DNA from: Homoserinimonas aerilata
Lineage (GTDB): Bacteria > Actinomycetota > Actinomycetes > Actinomycetales > Microbacteriaceae
Assembly: GCF_006716125.1 (NCBI RefSeq)
Contig: NZ_VFOM01000001.1
Span: 806,001 to 870,000, forward strand
Reading direction: 5' to 3'
Length of the DNA stretch: 64,000 bases
Shown: piece by piece, positions 17,403 through 27,937 of the stretch
How positions within the stretch are numbered: position 1 is the first letter of the stretch
Layout: each line of letters opens with the position of its first letter
Position numbers and translations under genes: made by a program
The notes under the pieces: generated by a model
The model's input: the letters and a program-made list of their open reading frames with translations, nothing else
What the model was told of the DNA's origin: nothing
The model's database searches: none

Positions 17403-18986
17403 ATGACACTCCGCACAGCGACAGCACCCACCGTGGGCACAGAACCCGTCACGCTCGACATCGGTGCTCCGTCCTTCGCCGACGTCGTCGCTGTGGCACG
17501 CGAGGGTGCGCGCGTCGAGCTGGGTGCTGCGGCGCTCGATGCGATGGCGGCGAGCCGGGCGATCGTCGATGCGATCGCCGCCGATTCTCGCCCCCACTAC
17601 GGCGTGTCGACAGGTTTCGGTTCGCTCGCGAGCAAGCACATCCCGGTCGAGCGGCGGGTGCAGCTGCAGCGGTCGCTTGTGCGCAGTCATGCCGCCGGCA
17701 GCGGGCCGGAGGTCGAGCGGGAGGTCGTGCGCGCCACGATGCTGCTGCGCCTCTCGACGCTCGCGACGGGTCGCACGGGTGTGCGTCCGGTCGTCGCCGA
17801 GACCTACGCGGCCATGCTCAACTCCGGCATCACGCCCGTCGTCTACGAGTACGGCAGCCTCGGATGCTCGGGCGACCTGGCACCTCTGGCCCACTGTGCG
17901 CTGGCGGCGATGGGCGAGGGCGACGTGCGCGATGCATCCGGAACCCTGTCGCCCGCCGCGGATGCTCTGGCCGCAGCGGGCATCGCCCCGCTCGAGCTGC
18001 ACGAGAAGGAGGGGCTCGCGCTCATCAACGGAACCGACGGCATGCTCGGCATGCTGGTGCTCGCCCTCGCCGATCTGCGCGCGCTCGTCACGACGGCGGA
18101 TCTTGCGGCCGCCATGAGTGTCGAGGGTCTCACGGGCAACGGTGCCGTCTTCGCTGCAGATCTGCAGGCGCTGCGGCCCCATCCGGGTCAGCGCGACTCG
18201 GCGGCGAACATGCGCGCGGTGCTGGCCGGGTCGCCCATGCTGAGCAGGCCGGAGGGATTCACGAGGGTGCAGGATGCGTATTCGCTGCGCTGTGCGCCCC
18301 AGGTGCACGGCGCGGTGCGCGACACGATCGACCATGCGGCATCCGTCGCCGGGCGCGAACTGGCGTCGGCCATCGACAATCCCGTCGTGACCCCGGATGG
18401 CCGCCTCGAGTCGAACGGCAACTTCCACGGCGCCCCGCTCGGCTATGTGCTCGACTTCCTGGCGATCGCCGTGGCCGATCTCGCGAGCGTGAGCGAGCGT
18501 CGCACCGACCGCTTTCTGGATGTGGCCCGCAATCACGGTCTGAATGCGTTTCTGGCGGATGATCCGGGCGTCGACTCCGGGCACATGATCGCGCAGTACA
18601 CCCAGGCCGGAATCGTGAGCGAGCTCAAACGCCTCGCTGCACCCGCGAGCGTCGACTCCATCCCATCGAGCGCCATGCAGGAGGACCACGTGTCGATGGG
18701 GTGGAGCGCCGCCCGCAAGCTGCGGCGCTCCATCGACGGGCTGGGGCGGGTCGTCGCGATCGAACTGCTCACGGCGGCACGTGCGATGGACCTGCGCGCC
18801 CCGATCGAGCCGGGCCCCGTGGCATCCGCCGTCCGTGCTCGGCTGCGCACGCGGGTGCCGGGGCCCGCAGGAGGGGACCGCTACCTGGCGCCCGAGATCG
18901 CGGCCGCGCACGAGATGGTGCTCGACGGTTCGCTTCTGGCGGCCGCCGCATCCGTCGTCACAGAACAGGGAGGAGAGCTCGTATGA
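17403..18986 (+). CDS. hutH: Histidine ammonia-lyase
   Basis: A MIO-dependent lyase of 527 residues that deaminates histidine to urocanate. The cofactor-forming tripeptide is CSG in [14 protein letters not shown] rather than the textbook ASG, a variant also seen in actinobacterial HutH. YGVSTGFG and the [14 protein letters not shown] segment are conserved. ATG 17403 is preceded by TCTGAT seven bases upstream, which fits a leaderless transcript; ATG 17394 is an alternative. The 3' end overlaps hutU by ATGA. First gene of hutHUGI. Confidence 0.95.
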   Translation: MTLRTATAPTVGTEPVTLDIGAPSFADVVAVAREGARVELGAAALDAMAASRAIVDAIAADSRPHYGVSTGFGSLASKHIPVERRVQLQRSLVRSHAAGSGPEVEREVVRATMLLRLSTLATGRTGVRPVVAETYAAMLNSGITPVVYEYGSLGCSGDLAPLAHCALAAMGEGDVRDASGTLSPAADALAAAGIAPLELHEKEGLALINGTDGMLGMLVLALADLRALVTTADLAAAMSVEGLTGNGAVFAADLQALRPHPGQRDSAANMRAVLAGSPMLSRPEGFTRVQDAYSLRCAPQVHGAVRDTIDHAASVAGRELASAIDNPVVTPDGRLESNGNFHGAPLGYVLDFLAIAVADLASVSERRTDRFLDVARNHGLNAFLADDPGVDSGHMIAQYTQAGIVSELKRLAAPASVDSIPSSAMQEDHVSMGWSAARKLRRSIDGLGRVVAIELLTAARAMDLRAPIEPGPVASAVRARLRTRVPGPAGGDRYLAPEIAAAHEMVLDGSLLAAAASVVTEQGGELV

Positions 18987-20641
18987 GCGCAGGAGCGCGC
19001 CCCGTCAAGGCGTTTCGTGGCACCGAGCTGCACACGCTCGGGTGGCAGCAGGAGGCCGTTCTGCGGATGCTGCAGAACAACCTCGACCCGGAGGTCGCCG
19101 AGCATCCGGATGCCCTCGTCGTCTACGGCGGCACGGGCAAGGCCGTGCGCGACTGGGACAGCTTCGACGCGATCGTGCGCACCCTGACGACGCTCAAAGA
19201 CGATGAGACGATGCTCGTGCAGTCCGGCAAACCGGTCGGGGTGCTGCGTACCAACGAGTGGGCGCCGCGCGTGCTCATCGCCAATTCAAATCTCGTCGGC
19301 GACTGGGCGAACTGGGACGAGTTCCGCCGCCTCGAGCAGCTCGGGCTGACCATGTACGGCCAGATGACGGCCGGTTCGTGGATCTACATCGGCACCCAGG
19401 GCATCCTGCAGGGCACCTATGAGACCTTCGCCGCGGTCGCCGCGAAGAGCTTCGGCGGTTCGCTGCAGGGCACGGTGACGCTCACGGGCGGGCTCGGCGG
19501 CATGGGTGGCGCGCAGCCGCTCGCTGTCACGATGAACGACGGCGTCGCCATCTGCGTCGACGTCGACCCCTCACGCATCTCGCGGCGTCTCGAGCATCGC
19601 TATCTGGATGTCGAGGCGCAGTCGCTCGAGCATGCGCTGAAGCTCGCCTATGAGGCCCGTGATGCGAAGAAGCCGCTCAGCATCGGCCTGCTGGGCAATG
19701 CTGCGGATGTCTTCCCGCGCCTTCTCGAGATGGGTGCGGAGATCGACATCGTCACCGATCAGACGAGCGCGCACGACCCGCTCGCCTATCTGCCGCTCGA
19801 GTTCTCCTTCGAGGAATGGGCGGATGCGCGCACGGCTGACCCGCACGGCTTTGCGGATGCCGCGCGCCGCTCCATGCGCCGGCAGGTCGAGGCGATGGTC
19901 GGGTTCCAGAGTGCGGGGGCGGAGGTGTTCGACTACGGCAACAACATCCGCACGGAGGCGAAGACCGCGGGCTTTGCGGATGCGTTCGCGTTCCCCGGTT
20001 TCGTGCCTGCGTACATCCGGCCGCTGTTCGAACAGGGCAAGGGGCCGTTTCGGTGGGCGGCGCTCAGCGGGGACCCGGCCGACATCGTCGCGACCGACCG
20101 GGCGATCCTCGAGCTCTTCCCCGAGAACGAGTCACTGGCGAAGTGGATTCGGATGGCGGGGGAGCGCGTGCAGTTCCAGGGGCTGCCGGCGCGCATCTGC
20201 TGGCTCGGTTACGGGGAACGCGACAGGGCGGGGCTGCGGTTCAACGAGATGGTCGCCTCCGGTGAGCTCTCCGCGCCTGTCGTCATCGGGCGCGACCACC
20301 TCGACTCCGGCTCCGTGGCGTCGCCGTATCGTGAGACGGAGGCCATGAAGGACGGCTCGGATGCGATCGCCGACTGGCCGCTGCTGAACGCGCTCGTCAC
20401 CACCTCGTCGGGGGCCACCTGGGTGTCCATCCATCACGGGGGCGGTGTCGGTATCGGCCGCTCCATTCACGCCGGTCAGGTGATCGTCGCCGACGGCACC
20501 GAGCTTGCCGCGCGCAAGATCGCCCGGGTGCTCAGCAACGATCCGGCGATGGGGGTGCTCCGCCACGCCGATGCCGGATACGACGACGCGATCGACACCG
20601 CGGAGCGGCTCGGGGTGCGCATCCCGATGAGGGAATCCTGA
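18983..20641 (+). CDS. hutU: Urocanate hydratase
   Basis: Urocanase of 552 residues, normal length. It hydrates urocanate to imidazolonepropionate using tightly bound NAD+. Recognisable blocks include [56 protein letters not shown] and [19 protein letters not shown], covering the NAD-binding and active-site regions. It starts in the hutH stop (ATGA) and its own stop overlaps the hutG start, so the three genes are translationally coupled. Confidence 0.96.
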   Translation: MSAGARPVKAFRGTELHTLGWQQEAVLRMLQNNLDPEVAEHPDALVVYGGTGKAVRDWDSFDAIVRTLTTLKDDETMLVQSGKPVGVLRTNEWAPRVLIANSNLVGDWANWDEFRRLEQLGLTMYGQMTAGSWIYIGTQGILQGTYETFAAVAAKSFGGSLQGTVTLTGGLGGMGGAQPLAVTMNDGVAICVDVDPSRISRRLEHRYLDVEAQSLEHALKLAYEARDAKKPLSIGLLGNAADVFPRLLEMGAEIDIVTDQTSAHDPLAYLPLEFSFEEWADARTADPHGFADAARRSMRRQVEAMVGFQSAGAEVFDYGNNIRTEAKTAGFADAFAFPGFVPAYIRPLFEQGKGPFRWAALSGDPADIVATDRAILELFPENESLAKWIRMAGERVQFQGLPARICWLGYGERDRAGLRFNEMVASGELSAPVVIGRDHLDSGSVASPYRETEAMKDGSDAIADWPLLNALVTTSSGATWVSIHHGGGVGIGRSIHAGQVIVADGTELAARKIARVLSNDPAMGVLRHADAGYDDAIDTAERLGVRIPMRES

Positions 20642-21567
20642 TGGCCCTGTCCGCTGACCCCCTGTCCGCTGGCCCCCTGTCCTCAGGCCTACTCTCCTCC
20701 GACCCGCTGTGGCCGCGCGCCGGCGGCTGGCCTGCGCCCGAGGGCGAGGCCGTCGACCTCGGCCTGATCGGCATCCCGACCTGGCGCACTTCGCTCTCGC
20801 CGACGAACGCGGGTCTCACTCCGGCCGCCGTGCGCGCGGCGCTGCGCTACTACAGCGAGCATTTCGGGGGAGCCCCGGATGCGCCGTTCACTGTCGCCGA
20901 CTGGGGTGACGTCATCGATCCGGATGCTGATGAGCGCGCCGCGATCGCTTCGGTCGCCGCAGTGCGGGCGCGCCTGCTCGTAGCCCTCGGAGGGGACAAC
21001 GCGGCGACGGTGCCCGCAGCGCTCGGCACCTGGGGCGCGCGCATCGGCACGGCGGGGCTCGTGACGGTCGACGCCCACCACGACCTGCGCGATGGTGTGA
21101 GCAACGGCTCGCCCGTGCGCCGGCTCATCGAGGCGGGTCTCGATGGCAGCCGGGTCGTGCAGATCGGGATCTCCGACTTCGCCAACTCGGCGGAATACGC
21201 CCGACGGGCCAAAGATTTTGGCGTGACGGTAGTGCATCGTGACGAGCTGCACGGTCGGAGCATGGCGGATGTCATGACCGAGGCGCTCGAGGTGGCCGGT
21301 TCCGCCGGAGGGCCGATCCACGTTGACCTCGATGTCGACGCCTGTGATCGCGCGGTCGCCCCCGCCTGCCCGGCCGCTGTGCCCGGGGGCATCAGCGCGC
21401 ACGAGCTTCGCGTGGCCGCGCGGGAGGCGGCCCGGCATCCGCTCGTCGAGTCGGTCGACCTGACCGAGGTCGATGCGAGCGCCGATGCACCGGACGGGCG
21501 CACGGTCCGTCTCGTCGCGCTCTGCGTGCTCGAAGCGGCGGCGGGCCTGAGACTGCGAGAGGGCTGA
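20641..21567 (+). CDS. hutG: Formimidoylglutamase (arginase family)
   Basis: A ureohydrolase-fold enzyme of 308 residues. The binuclear manganese motifs are present: GGDN, DAHHD and DLDVDACD, ending in [12 protein letters not shown]. In a hut operon this family converts formimidoylglutamate to glutamate and formamide; agmatinase is the alternative but does not fit the context. The first 22 residues are a repetitive tail ([20 protein letters not shown]) outside the fold. ATG 20641 shares its A with the hutU stop, and AGGGAA lies upstream. Confidence 0.85.
   Translation: MALSADPLSAGPLSSGLLSSDPLWPRAGGWPAPEGEAVDLGLIGIPTWRTSLSPTNAGLTPAAVRAALRYYSEHFGGAPDAPFTVADWGDVIDPDADERAAIASVAAVRARLLVALGGDNAATVPAALGTWGARIGTAGLVTVDAHHDLRDGVSNGSPVRRLIEAGLDGSRVVQIGISDFANSAEYARRAKDFGVTVVHRDELHGRSMADVMTEALEVAGSAGGPIHVDLDVDACDRAVAPACPAAVPGGISAHELRVAAREAARHPLVESVDLTEVDASADAPDGRTVRLVALCVLEAAAGLRLREG
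20647..20706 (+). repeat. Four 15-bp tandem repeats in the hutG 5' end
   Basis: Four in-frame 15-bp units beginning CTGTCCGCTGACCCC encode five-residue repeats LSxxP at the N-terminus of HutG. The first two units differ by one base, suggesting recent duplication; the last two are diverged. Confidence 0.85.
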
Positions 21568-21577
21568 GGAGACGACC

Positions 21578-22720
21578 ATGAGCATCCTCATCGACGACAT
21601 CGGCCTGCTTGTCACGAACGACCCCGAGCGCGGGCCGCTGACCGCCGAGCGTCGCGACGCCGCGGTCATCGTGGATGACGGCGTCATCGCGTGGGTCGGC
21701 GACAGGGTGGATGCGCCGGCAGCAGACGAGCGCATCGACGCGGGCGGACGCTGCGTGATCCCCGGTTTCGTCGACAGCCACAGCCATCTCGTCTTCGCCG
21801 GCGACCGCTCGGAGGAGTTCGCGGCACGCATGTCCGGGCATCCGTATACCGCCGGCGGCATACGCCGCACGGTCGCTCTGACCCGCGAGGCGACGGATGC
21901 CGAGCTCGCCGCGAACACCGCCCGGCTCGTCGCCGAGATGCGGGCGCAGGGCACCACAACGGTCGAGATCAAGGGCGGCTACGGGCTGACCGTCGACGAC
22001 GAGGCGCGCTCGCTCATGGTCGCCGGCAGCTTCACGGCAGAGACCACCTATCTCGGCGCGCATGTCGTGCCCCCGGAGTTCGCGGGAGACCCCGCGGGCT
22101 ACGTCGAGCTGGTCACGGGGGCGATGCTCGACGCCTGCGCCCCGCACGCGCGCTGGGTCGACGCGTTCTGCGACGACGGCGCATTCGATGTGGACCAGGC
22201 GCGCAGCATCCTGACCGCGGGGCAGGCCAGAGGTCTCGGCGCCCGCCTGCACGCGGGGCAGCTCGGCGAATCCGGCGGGGTGCGCCTCGCGGTCGAGCTC
22301 GGGGCCGCAAGCGTCGACCACTGCACCTTCTTGAACGAGGCCGATGTCGACGCCCTCGCGGCGGGGTCCACGGTGGCGACGCTCCTCCCGGGCGTCGAGT
22401 TCTCGACGCGACAGCCGTATCCGGATGCCCGCCGCCTGCTTGACGCGGGCGTCACGGTGGCCATCGCGACAGATTGCAACCCGGGTTCCTCGTTCACCTC
22501 GTCGATGCCGTTCTGCGTCGCCCTCGCCGTGCGCGAGATGGGCATGACGCCCGCGGAGGCGCTGTGGGCGGCGACGGCCGGCGGAGCGCAGGCGCTGTGG
22601 CGGCACGACGTGGGGCGTGTCGCCGTGGGCGCGCGGGCCGATTTCGTCGTGCTGGATGCCCCCAGCTATGTTCACCTGGCCTACCGCCCGGGCGTTCCTC
22701 TGGTCGCACGCGTCATTTAG
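21578..22720 (+). CDS. hutI: Imidazolonepropionase
   Basis: An amidohydrolase-superfamily enzyme of 380 residues that opens the imidazolone ring to formimidoylglutamate. The metal-binding motif [14 protein letters not shown], the [10 protein letters not shown] segment and DCNPGSS are typical of HutI. The length is slightly short of the common 400-410 residues. GAGGAG at 21567-21572 precedes ATG 21578. It is 10 bases after hutG and ends the operon; no histidine permease or HutF gene is next to it. Confidence 0.93.
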   Translation: MSILIDDIGLLVTNDPERGPLTAERRDAAVIVDDGVIAWVGDRVDAPAADERIDAGGRCVIPGFVDSHSHLVFAGDRSEEFAARMSGHPYTAGGIRRTVALTREATDAELAANTARLVAEMRAQGTTTVEIKGGYGLTVDDEARSLMVAGSFTAETTYLGAHVVPPEFAGDPAGYVELVTGAMLDACAPHARWVDAFCDDGAFDVDQARSILTAGQARGLGARLHAGQLGESGGVRLAVELGAASVDHCTFLNEADVDALAAGSTVATLLPGVEFSTRQPYPDARRLLDAGVTVAIATDCNPGSSFTSSMPFCVALAVREMGMTPAEALWAATAGGAQALWRHDVGRVAVGARADFVVLDAPSYVHLAYRPGVPLVARVI

Positions 22721-22744
22721 CGGGTCGTCCAGGGAAGAATCGGG

Positions 22745-22765
22745 GCGGGCAGCGCGTTTGCCCGC
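22745..22765 (+). terminator. Possible hairpin terminator after hutI
   Basis: GCGGGCA and TGCCCGC form a perfect seven-base stem with a seven-base loop, 24 bases after the hutI stop. No T-run follows, so termination is uncertain. Confidence 0.35.
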
Positions 22766-22802
22766 ATGTAAGCCTCGTTCACCACAACCTCGAAGGAATG
22801 TC

Positions 22803-23669
22803 ATGACCCTCGCCCTCACAGGAGCAACCGGCCACCTCGGTCGCCTCGTCCTCGAATCGCTTCTCGCGCGGGGCGTGGCCCCCGACGACATCGTGGCGAT
22901 CGGCCGAGACACGTCCAAGCTGGCCGACTTCGCCGAGCGAGGGGTGCAGCTTCGCACGGCCGACTATTCGAAGCCCGAGACCCTCGCCGCGGCCTTCGAG
23001 GGCGTCGACCGCCTCCTGCTCATCTCGGGCAGCGAGGTGGGCCAGAGGGTGAAGCAGCACGGCAACGTGATCGACGCGGCGAAGGATGCGGGGGTCGGCT
23101 TCATCGCGTACACGAGCGCCCCGAGGGCCGACACGAGCGACCTCGTGCTCGCCCCCGAGCACAAGGCGACGGAGCAGCTCATCCGTGACTCGGGCATCCC
23201 GTTCTCGTTCCTGCGCAACGGCTGGTACACCGAGAACTATGTCCAGGTCGCCCAGCAGGCGAAGCACACGGGGCTCATCATCGCGAGCCTCGGCGACGGC
23301 ACCGTCGCGAGTGCTTCACGCAAGGACTTCGCGGATGCTGCGGCCGTCGTGCTCGCAGGCCCCGGTCACGAGAACAGCGTCTACGAGCTTTCGGGCGACA
23401 CCGCCTGGGGATACGAGGAGCTCGCACAGGTCGTCTCCGACATCGTGGGGCGTGAGGTCACCTACAAGCGTGTCTCGTCGAAGGAGCACCGCACGATCCT
23501 CACTAAGGCGGGGCTGCCGATGGGGCAGGCCGGTTTCGTGGTCTCGCTCGACACCAACACGCGCGATGGCGCGCTCGGTCTCGTCACGGGTGATCTCGCT
23601 CGCCTCATCGGCCGCCCGACGACGCCGCTCGCAGAAGGTCTGGCAGAGGCGTACGCCGCCGCCGAGTAG
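22803..23669 (+). CDS. NmrA/QorB-like NAD(P)-binding oxidoreductase
   Basis: An atypical short-chain dehydrogenase of 288 residues. The N-terminal GATGHLGRLVLESLLARG is a glycine-rich NAD(P) loop, and YTSAPRADTSDLVLAPEHKATEQLI with RNGWYTENY matches NmrA-type and QorB quinone reductases that reduce quinones with NADPH. ATG 22803 has AAGGA upstream with six bases spacing. It stands alone between the hut operon and the convergent globin gene. The natural substrate is unknown. Confidence 0.85.
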   Translation: MTLALTGATGHLGRLVLESLLARGVAPDDIVAIGRDTSKLADFAERGVQLRTADYSKPETLAAAFEGVDRLLLISGSEVGQRVKQHGNVIDAAKDAGVGFIAYTSAPRADTSDLVLAPEHKATEQLIRDSGIPFSFLRNGWYTENYVQVAQQAKHTGLIIASLGDGTVASASRKDFADAAAVVLAGPGHENSVYELSGDTAWGYEELAQVVSDIVGREVTYKRVSSKEHRTILTKAGLPMGQAGFVVSLDTNTRDGALGLVTGDLARLIGRPTTPLAEGLAEAYAAAE

Positions 23670-23676
23670 CCAGATC

Positions 23677-23694
23677 CCTCGACCAGCAGGTGGC
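23677..23694. repeat. Second copy of the REP-like arm
   Basis: CCTCGACCAGCAGGTGGC differs by one base from the right arm of the palindrome at 10357-10374. It sits in the 24-base gap between convergent genes, and its last base belongs to the stop codon of the globin gene. No left arm is present, so this is half an element. Confidence 0.55.
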
Positions 23695-24167
23695 TACTCC
23701 TCGAACGTGTTGAGCATTGCCGTCGCGGCGCGGTCGAAGTACCCCCACAGGGTTGCGTCGTCGAGCGGGCTCAGTTCGAGCGTGTCCTGCGCTGCCCGCA
23801 TGTGCTGCAGCCAGCGGTCGCGTGCGTCGGGGTTGATCTTGAACGGCACATGGCGCATCCGCAGTCTGGGATGTCCGCGCTGTTCGCTGTAGGTGCCGGG
23901 GCCGCCCCAGTACTGTTCGAGGAACATGGTGAGCCGCTGGATGGCGCCTTCGAGGTCGTGTGCCGGGTACATGGGCCACAGCACGGGGTCGTGTTGCACG
24001 CCGTCATAGAAGCGTCGCACGAGGGTCTCGAATGTGGCCCGGCCGCCGATCTTCTCGTAGAAGCTGCCGCCTGCGGCTTCGCCGTGCTCGCCGACGCGCA
24101 GGGTCACCGGGCTGATCTGCCCCACGGGCTGGTCCTGCGGAGCCTGCGCTGCGCTGTCGTTGCTCAT
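23694..24167 (-). CDS. glbO: Truncated haemoglobin, group II (trHbO)
   Basis: A globin of 157 residues. The core begins FYEKIGGRATFETLVRRFYDGVQHDPVLWPMYP and ends with MRHVPFKINPDARDRWLQHM, which contains the proximal His region; GGPGTYSEQRGHPRLRMRH is typical of group II truncated haemoglobins, which bind O2 and may protect respiration from NO or peroxide. An unstructured 30-residue N-terminal tail precedes it. ATG 24167 overlaps the mscS stop by ATGA, so it is the downstream partner of the channel gene. M. tuberculosis has glbO close to pepN in the same way. Confidence 0.92.
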   Translation of the reverse strand: MSNDSAAQAPQDQPVGQISPVTLRVGEHGEAAGGSFYEKIGGRATFETLVRRFYDGVQHDPVLWPMYPAHDLEGAIQRLTMFLEQYWGGPGTYSEQRGHPRLRMRHVPFKINPDARDRWLQHMRAAQDTLELSPLDDATLWGYFDRAATAMLNTFEE

Positions 24168-25201
24168 TCCTGGTCCTTCGGGTTGGCCTTGCCGTCGCGC
24201 TTGCGAGTGCTGGTGTTGTCGCCGGTGATGGGCAGCGGCCTGGTCTTGGGCGGTCTGGCGCCGCCGACGTTGGTGGCTCCGTCGTAGCCTTTGAGCACGA
24301 CGCTGTTGAGCGCGGGCAGGCGCACTCCCATGTCGTCGAGTGTGCGTTTGAGTCTGGCGCGCAGCTCGCGGGCGACGTCGTCTTTGCTGGCGGAGCGGGT
24401 CTTGACGACGAGGCGCACGACGACCGCTTCGGAGGAGATCGATTCGATGCCCCAGATTTCGGGCTTCTCGAGGATGCGGCTGCGCCATTTCGAGTTCTGG
24501 AACATGTCCATCGCTGTTGCGAGCATCCGCTCCTGCACCGCTTCGACGTCGGAGTCGTAGGGCACGGCGAGGTCGATGATGGCGCGCGCCCAGCCCTGTG
24601 AGAGGTTGCCGACGCGCAGGATCTCGCCGTTGCGCACGTACCAGAGTGTTCCGTTGACGTCGCGCACCTGGGTGACGCGGATGCCGACCACCTCGACGAC
24701 GCCGGTCGCGTAGGACAGGTCGACGACGTCGCCGACGCCGAGCTGGTCTTCGCCGACCATGAAGATGCCGTTGAGCACGTCTTTGACGATGTTCTGCGCG
24801 CCGAAGCCGAGGCCTGCGCCGACGGCGGCGCTGATGATGGCGAACGCACCTGTCGCGTTGGGGAACAGGACGGCCACCAGGAGGAGCACCGCCATGATGA
24901 CGATGACCGCGGTGACGGCGCTGTTGAGCACGGTTCCGAGGGCTCGGGTGCGCTGTACGACGCGCACGGCGGCGAGTGGTGAGGCGAAGAGCGCGGCCGT
25001 GTCTTCGACGTTCTGTTTCTTCTTCACGCCGTTGACGACGCGGTCGACGACTCGCCGGATGATGATGCGCAGCACCCAGTTGAGGGCGATGGCCACGACG
25101 ATGATGAGAACCACCTTGACCGGAACCTGCCAGAGCTCGATGAAGGTGCGCACGCCGGCCCAGAAGGCCGTCCAGTCGAAGGGTGCCGTGGTCTCGTCCA
25201 T
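24164..25201 (-). CDS. mscS: MscS family mechanosensitive ion channel
   Basis: A channel protein of 345 residues. Three membrane helices are clear: about 22-45, 88-110 and 113-135, the last being the pore helix with AAVGAGLGFGAQNIVKD, followed by the beta domain VGDVVDL and the cytosolic vestibule. It opens under membrane tension to release solutes in hypo-osmotic shock. The C-terminal 60 residues are polar and basic. TAGACT lies nine bases before ATG 25201, so the leader is very short. It is co-transcribed with glbO. Confidence 0.9.
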   Translation of the reverse strand: MDETTAPFDWTAFWAGVRTFIELWQVPVKVVLIIVVAIALNWVLRIIIRRVVDRVVNGVKKKQNVEDTAALFASPLAAVRVVQRTRALGTVLNSAVTAVIVIMAVLLLVAVLFPNATGAFAIISAAVGAGLGFGAQNIVKDVLNGIFMVGEDQLGVGDVVDLSYATGVVEVVGIRVTQVRDVNGTLWYVRNGEILRVGNLSQGWARAIIDLAVPYDSDVEAVQERMLATAMDMFQNSKWRSRILEKPEIWGIESISSEAVVVRLVVKTRSASKDDVARELRARLKRTLDDMGVRLPALNSVVLKGYDGATNVGGARPPKTRPLPITGDNTSTRKRDGKANPKDQE

Positions 25202-25330
25202 AGGTCTACAAGTCTACGGTCGCGCCCCTGAAAGGCCGTGGATGCCGGATGCCGCAGCCGGGCCTCCCGCCCCACCGGGTGAAGGGTGAGGGCGGGAGGA
25301 TCAGCCCCGGATGCCTGCGATGCCGATCAT

Positions 25331-27868
25331 TTACGCGTCGCGTGCCTGCACCCGCAGTGCGCGCTCGACGCCGTCGAGGTTCTCGATGACGAGACGACGC
25401 AGCGCGGGGATCTCCGGGTTCGCGGCCAGCCAGGCACGGGTCGCGTCGACCAGCTCCTGGGAGGCGAGCGGCGCCGGGTAGAGGCCGTCGATGAGTGACG
25501 ACGCGATTCCGTAGCTGCGCGACTCCCAGATCGTGTTCACACTCGAGAAGTAGCGCTCGATGGCGGGCCGCAGCACTGAGGCGTCGTTCACATGCTGGAA
25601 GCCGAGGCCGGTGTGCCGCACGATCATGTTCGGGGCCGTGTCGTCGTCGACGACCGACGCGAATGCCGCGAGCTTCTTCTGCGCATCGGGGAACGTGGCG
25701 CGCACGCGGGCGGCGGCCTGCTGGCCGTTTGCGGTGTTGTCCTTCGCGAGGGCCGCGTCGATCTCCGCCTCTGTCGCCTCGCCGTTCAGCACGAGGCCCT
25801 CGAGCAGCTCCCAGCCGAGGTCGGTGTCGATCGTGAGGCCGTCGAGCGTGATCGTTCCGTCGAGCAGCTCGCGCAGCGTGCGCGCATGCTCCTGTGTCGA
25901 CGCGATGCTGGCGAAGAACTTCACGAACTGGAACTGCGCATCCGATCCCGCCTCTGCCTCCTGGGCGAGCTTCCACAGCTCGGTGCCCACGAGCTCGATC
26001 GTCGCCGCCTTCTTCTCCGGGGCGACATAGGAGCGGGCGACCGCCGTCAGCTGCCCGAGGGTGGTGCGGATGGTTGTGCTCTCCGTCTCGCTGGCGATGT
26101 TGCTGAGCACAAGGCGAACGTAGTCGCTGGCGGGCGTCTCGGCGTCACGGGTCGCATCCCACGCCGAACCCCACACGAGGGCGCGCGCGAGCGGGTCGCT
26201 GATGCGGCCGAGGTGCTCCAACGCGGTCGCCTGCGACACCTCGTCGAGGCGGATCTTCGCGTACGCGAGGTCGTCGTCGTTGATGAGCACGAGGGCGGGC
26301 CGGTTGAGTCCGACGAGCTCAGGGATGGAGGTGCTCTCCCCGTCGACGTCCACCTCGACGCGGTGCACGCGCTCGAGTCGGCCGTCGTTCAGCTCGTAGA
26401 AGCCGACGCCCAGGCGGTGGGGGCGGATGGTCGGGTAGTCGACGTGCGCCGTCTGCTCGATCGCGAACGAGGTGATGGTGCCCGTGGCATCCGTCTCGAT
26501 GCGGGGGCGCAGCGTGTTGACGCCTGCCGTCTCGAGCCACTTGGCGCTCCAGTCGGAGAGGTCGCGACCGCTCGTCGTCTCGAGCTCGGCGAGCAGATCG
26601 CTCAGCTCGGTGTTGCCGAAGGCGTGCTTTCTGAAGTATGCGGCGACTCCGGCGAAGAACGCGTCACGGCCCACCCAGGCGACGAGCTGCTTGAGAACCG
26701 AGCCGCCCTTCGCATAGGTGATGCCGTCGAAGTTGACCTGCACGTCCTCGAGGTCGTTGATGGTGGCGACGACGGGGTGCGTCGAGGGCAGCTGGTCCTG
26801 GCGGTACGCCCAGCTCTTCTCCATGGCCTGGAACGTCGTCCACGCCTCCGTCCACTCGGTGGCCTCGGCGGTCGAGATCGTCGACGCCCACTCTGCGAAG
26901 GACTCGTTCAGCCACAGGTCGTTCCACCACTTCATGGTGACGAGGTCGCCGAACCACATGTGGGCGAGCTCATGAAGGATGGTGACGACGCGGCGCTCCC
27001 TGACCGCATCCGTCACCTTGCTGCGGAACACGTACGTCTCGGTGAAGGTGACCGCGCCGGCGTTCTCCATGGCGCCCGCGTTGAACTCGGGCACGAACAG
27101 CTGGTCGTACTTCTCGAAGGGGTACGGGAAGTCGAACTTCTCCTCGTAGTACTCGAAACCCTTGCGCGTCACGTCGAAGATGTAGTCGGAGTCGAGGTAC
27201 TCGGTGAGCGACCTGCGCGAGTACACGGCCAGCGGGATGGTGCGGCCGTCGCTGCTGGTGAGCTCGCTGTGCACGGAATCGTAGGGGCCGGCGACGATCG
27301 CCGTGATGTACGACGACATGCGCTGCGTGGGGGCGAAACGCCACACCCGCTTCGCCTCGCCCGCGTTCTCAGGCTCCGGGGTGGGGGAGTTGGAGACGAC
27401 GACCCAGTGCTCGGGCGCGGTCACGGTGAACGTGAACGTCGCCTTCAGGTCGGGCTGCTCGAAGACGGCGAAGACGCGACGACTGTCGGGCACCTCGAAC
27501 TGTGAGTACAGATACACCTCACCGTCGACGGGGTCGACGAAGCGGTGCAGGCCCTCACCCGAGTTCGTGTACTCGGCGTCGGCGACGACCTCGAGCACAT
27601 TCTCGGCCGCGAGACCATCGAGCTGGATGCGAACGCCATCAGCCGCGGATGTGTCGACCGACTCCCCATTGAGCGTGATCGAGTGCACAGTGCGCGTGAA
27701 GGCGTCGATGAACGTCGACGCACCCGGCGTCGCCGAGAACGTCACAACGGTCGAGCTGCGGAACGTCTCCTCACCTGTCGTCAGGTCGAGCGCGACGTCA
27801 TAGCTCGAGACGTCGACGATGGCCTTGCGCTCCTGCGCTTCGATACGGGTGAGGTTGTCTCCGGGCAT
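25331..27868 (-). CDS. pepN: Aminopeptidase N (M1 family)
   Basis: A zinc aminopeptidase of 845 residues, normal for actinobacterial PepN. The substrate motif GAMENAG and the zinc site HELAHMWFGD followed after 18 residues by NESFAEW are intact. A long helical ERAP1-like C-terminal domain completes the protein. It removes N-terminal residues from peptides in the cytoplasm, downstream of Clp-type proteolysis. The start at ATG 27868 follows AGGAG with seven bases spacing. No signal peptide. Confidence 0.96.
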   Translation of the reverse strand: MPGDNLTRIEAQERKAIVDVSSYDVALDLTTGEETFRSSTVVTFSATPGASTFIDAFTRTVHSITLNGESVDTSAADGVRIQLDGLAAENVLEVVADAEYTNSGEGLHRFVDPVDGEVYLYSQFEVPDSRRVFAVFEQPDLKATFTFTVTAPEHWVVVSNSPTPEPENAGEAKRVWRFAPTQRMSSYITAIVAGPYDSVHSELTSSDGRTIPLAVYSRRSLTEYLDSDYIFDVTRKGFEYYEEKFDFPYPFEKYDQLFVPEFNAGAMENAGAVTFTETYVFRSKVTDAVRERRVVTILHELAHMWFGDLVTMKWWNDLWLNESFAEWASTISTAEATEWTEAWTTFQAMEKSWAYRQDQLPSTHPVVATINDLEDVQVNFDGITYAKGGSVLKQLVAWVGRDAFFAGVAAYFRKHAFGNTELSDLLAELETTSGRDLSDWSAKWLETAGVNTLRPRIETDATGTITSFAIEQTAHVDYPTIRPHRLGVGFYELNDGRLERVHRVEVDVDGESTSIPELVGLNRPALVLINDDDLAYAKIRLDEVSQATALEHLGRISDPLARALVWGSAWDATRDAETPASDYVRLVLSNIASETESTTIRTTLGQLTAVARSYVAPEKKAATIELVGTELWKLAQEAEAGSDAQFQFVKFFASIASTQEHARTLRELLDGTITLDGLTIDTDLGWELLEGLVLNGEATEAEIDAALAKDNTANGQQAAARVRATFPDAQKKLAAFASVVDDDTAPNMIVRHTGLGFQHVNDASVLRPAIERYFSSVNTIWESRSYGIASSLIDGLYPAPLASQELVDATRAWLAANPEIPALRRLVIENLDGVERALRVQARDA

Positions 27869-27937
27869 GCTGTCGCTCCTAGCGTGCAGTCGAATTCGAG
27901 TGACCGGATGTGGTCGCAGACAAGCCTAATCGGCACC

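Noticed and set aside
17855..17900. CSG instead of ASG in the HutH cofactor loop, considered as an anomaly
   Set aside because: A Cys-Ser-Gly version of the MIO tripeptide is, as far as I recall, common in actinobacterial HutH, so it is not unusual.
22745..22765. Strong intrinsic terminator after hutI
   Set aside because: The stem is sound but without a T-tract, so it is kept only as a low-confidence terminator.
25592..27505. 637-codon open frame opposite pepN
   Set aside because: Low-complexity Arg/Glu/Val composition, no domain, and the pepN frame is intact.
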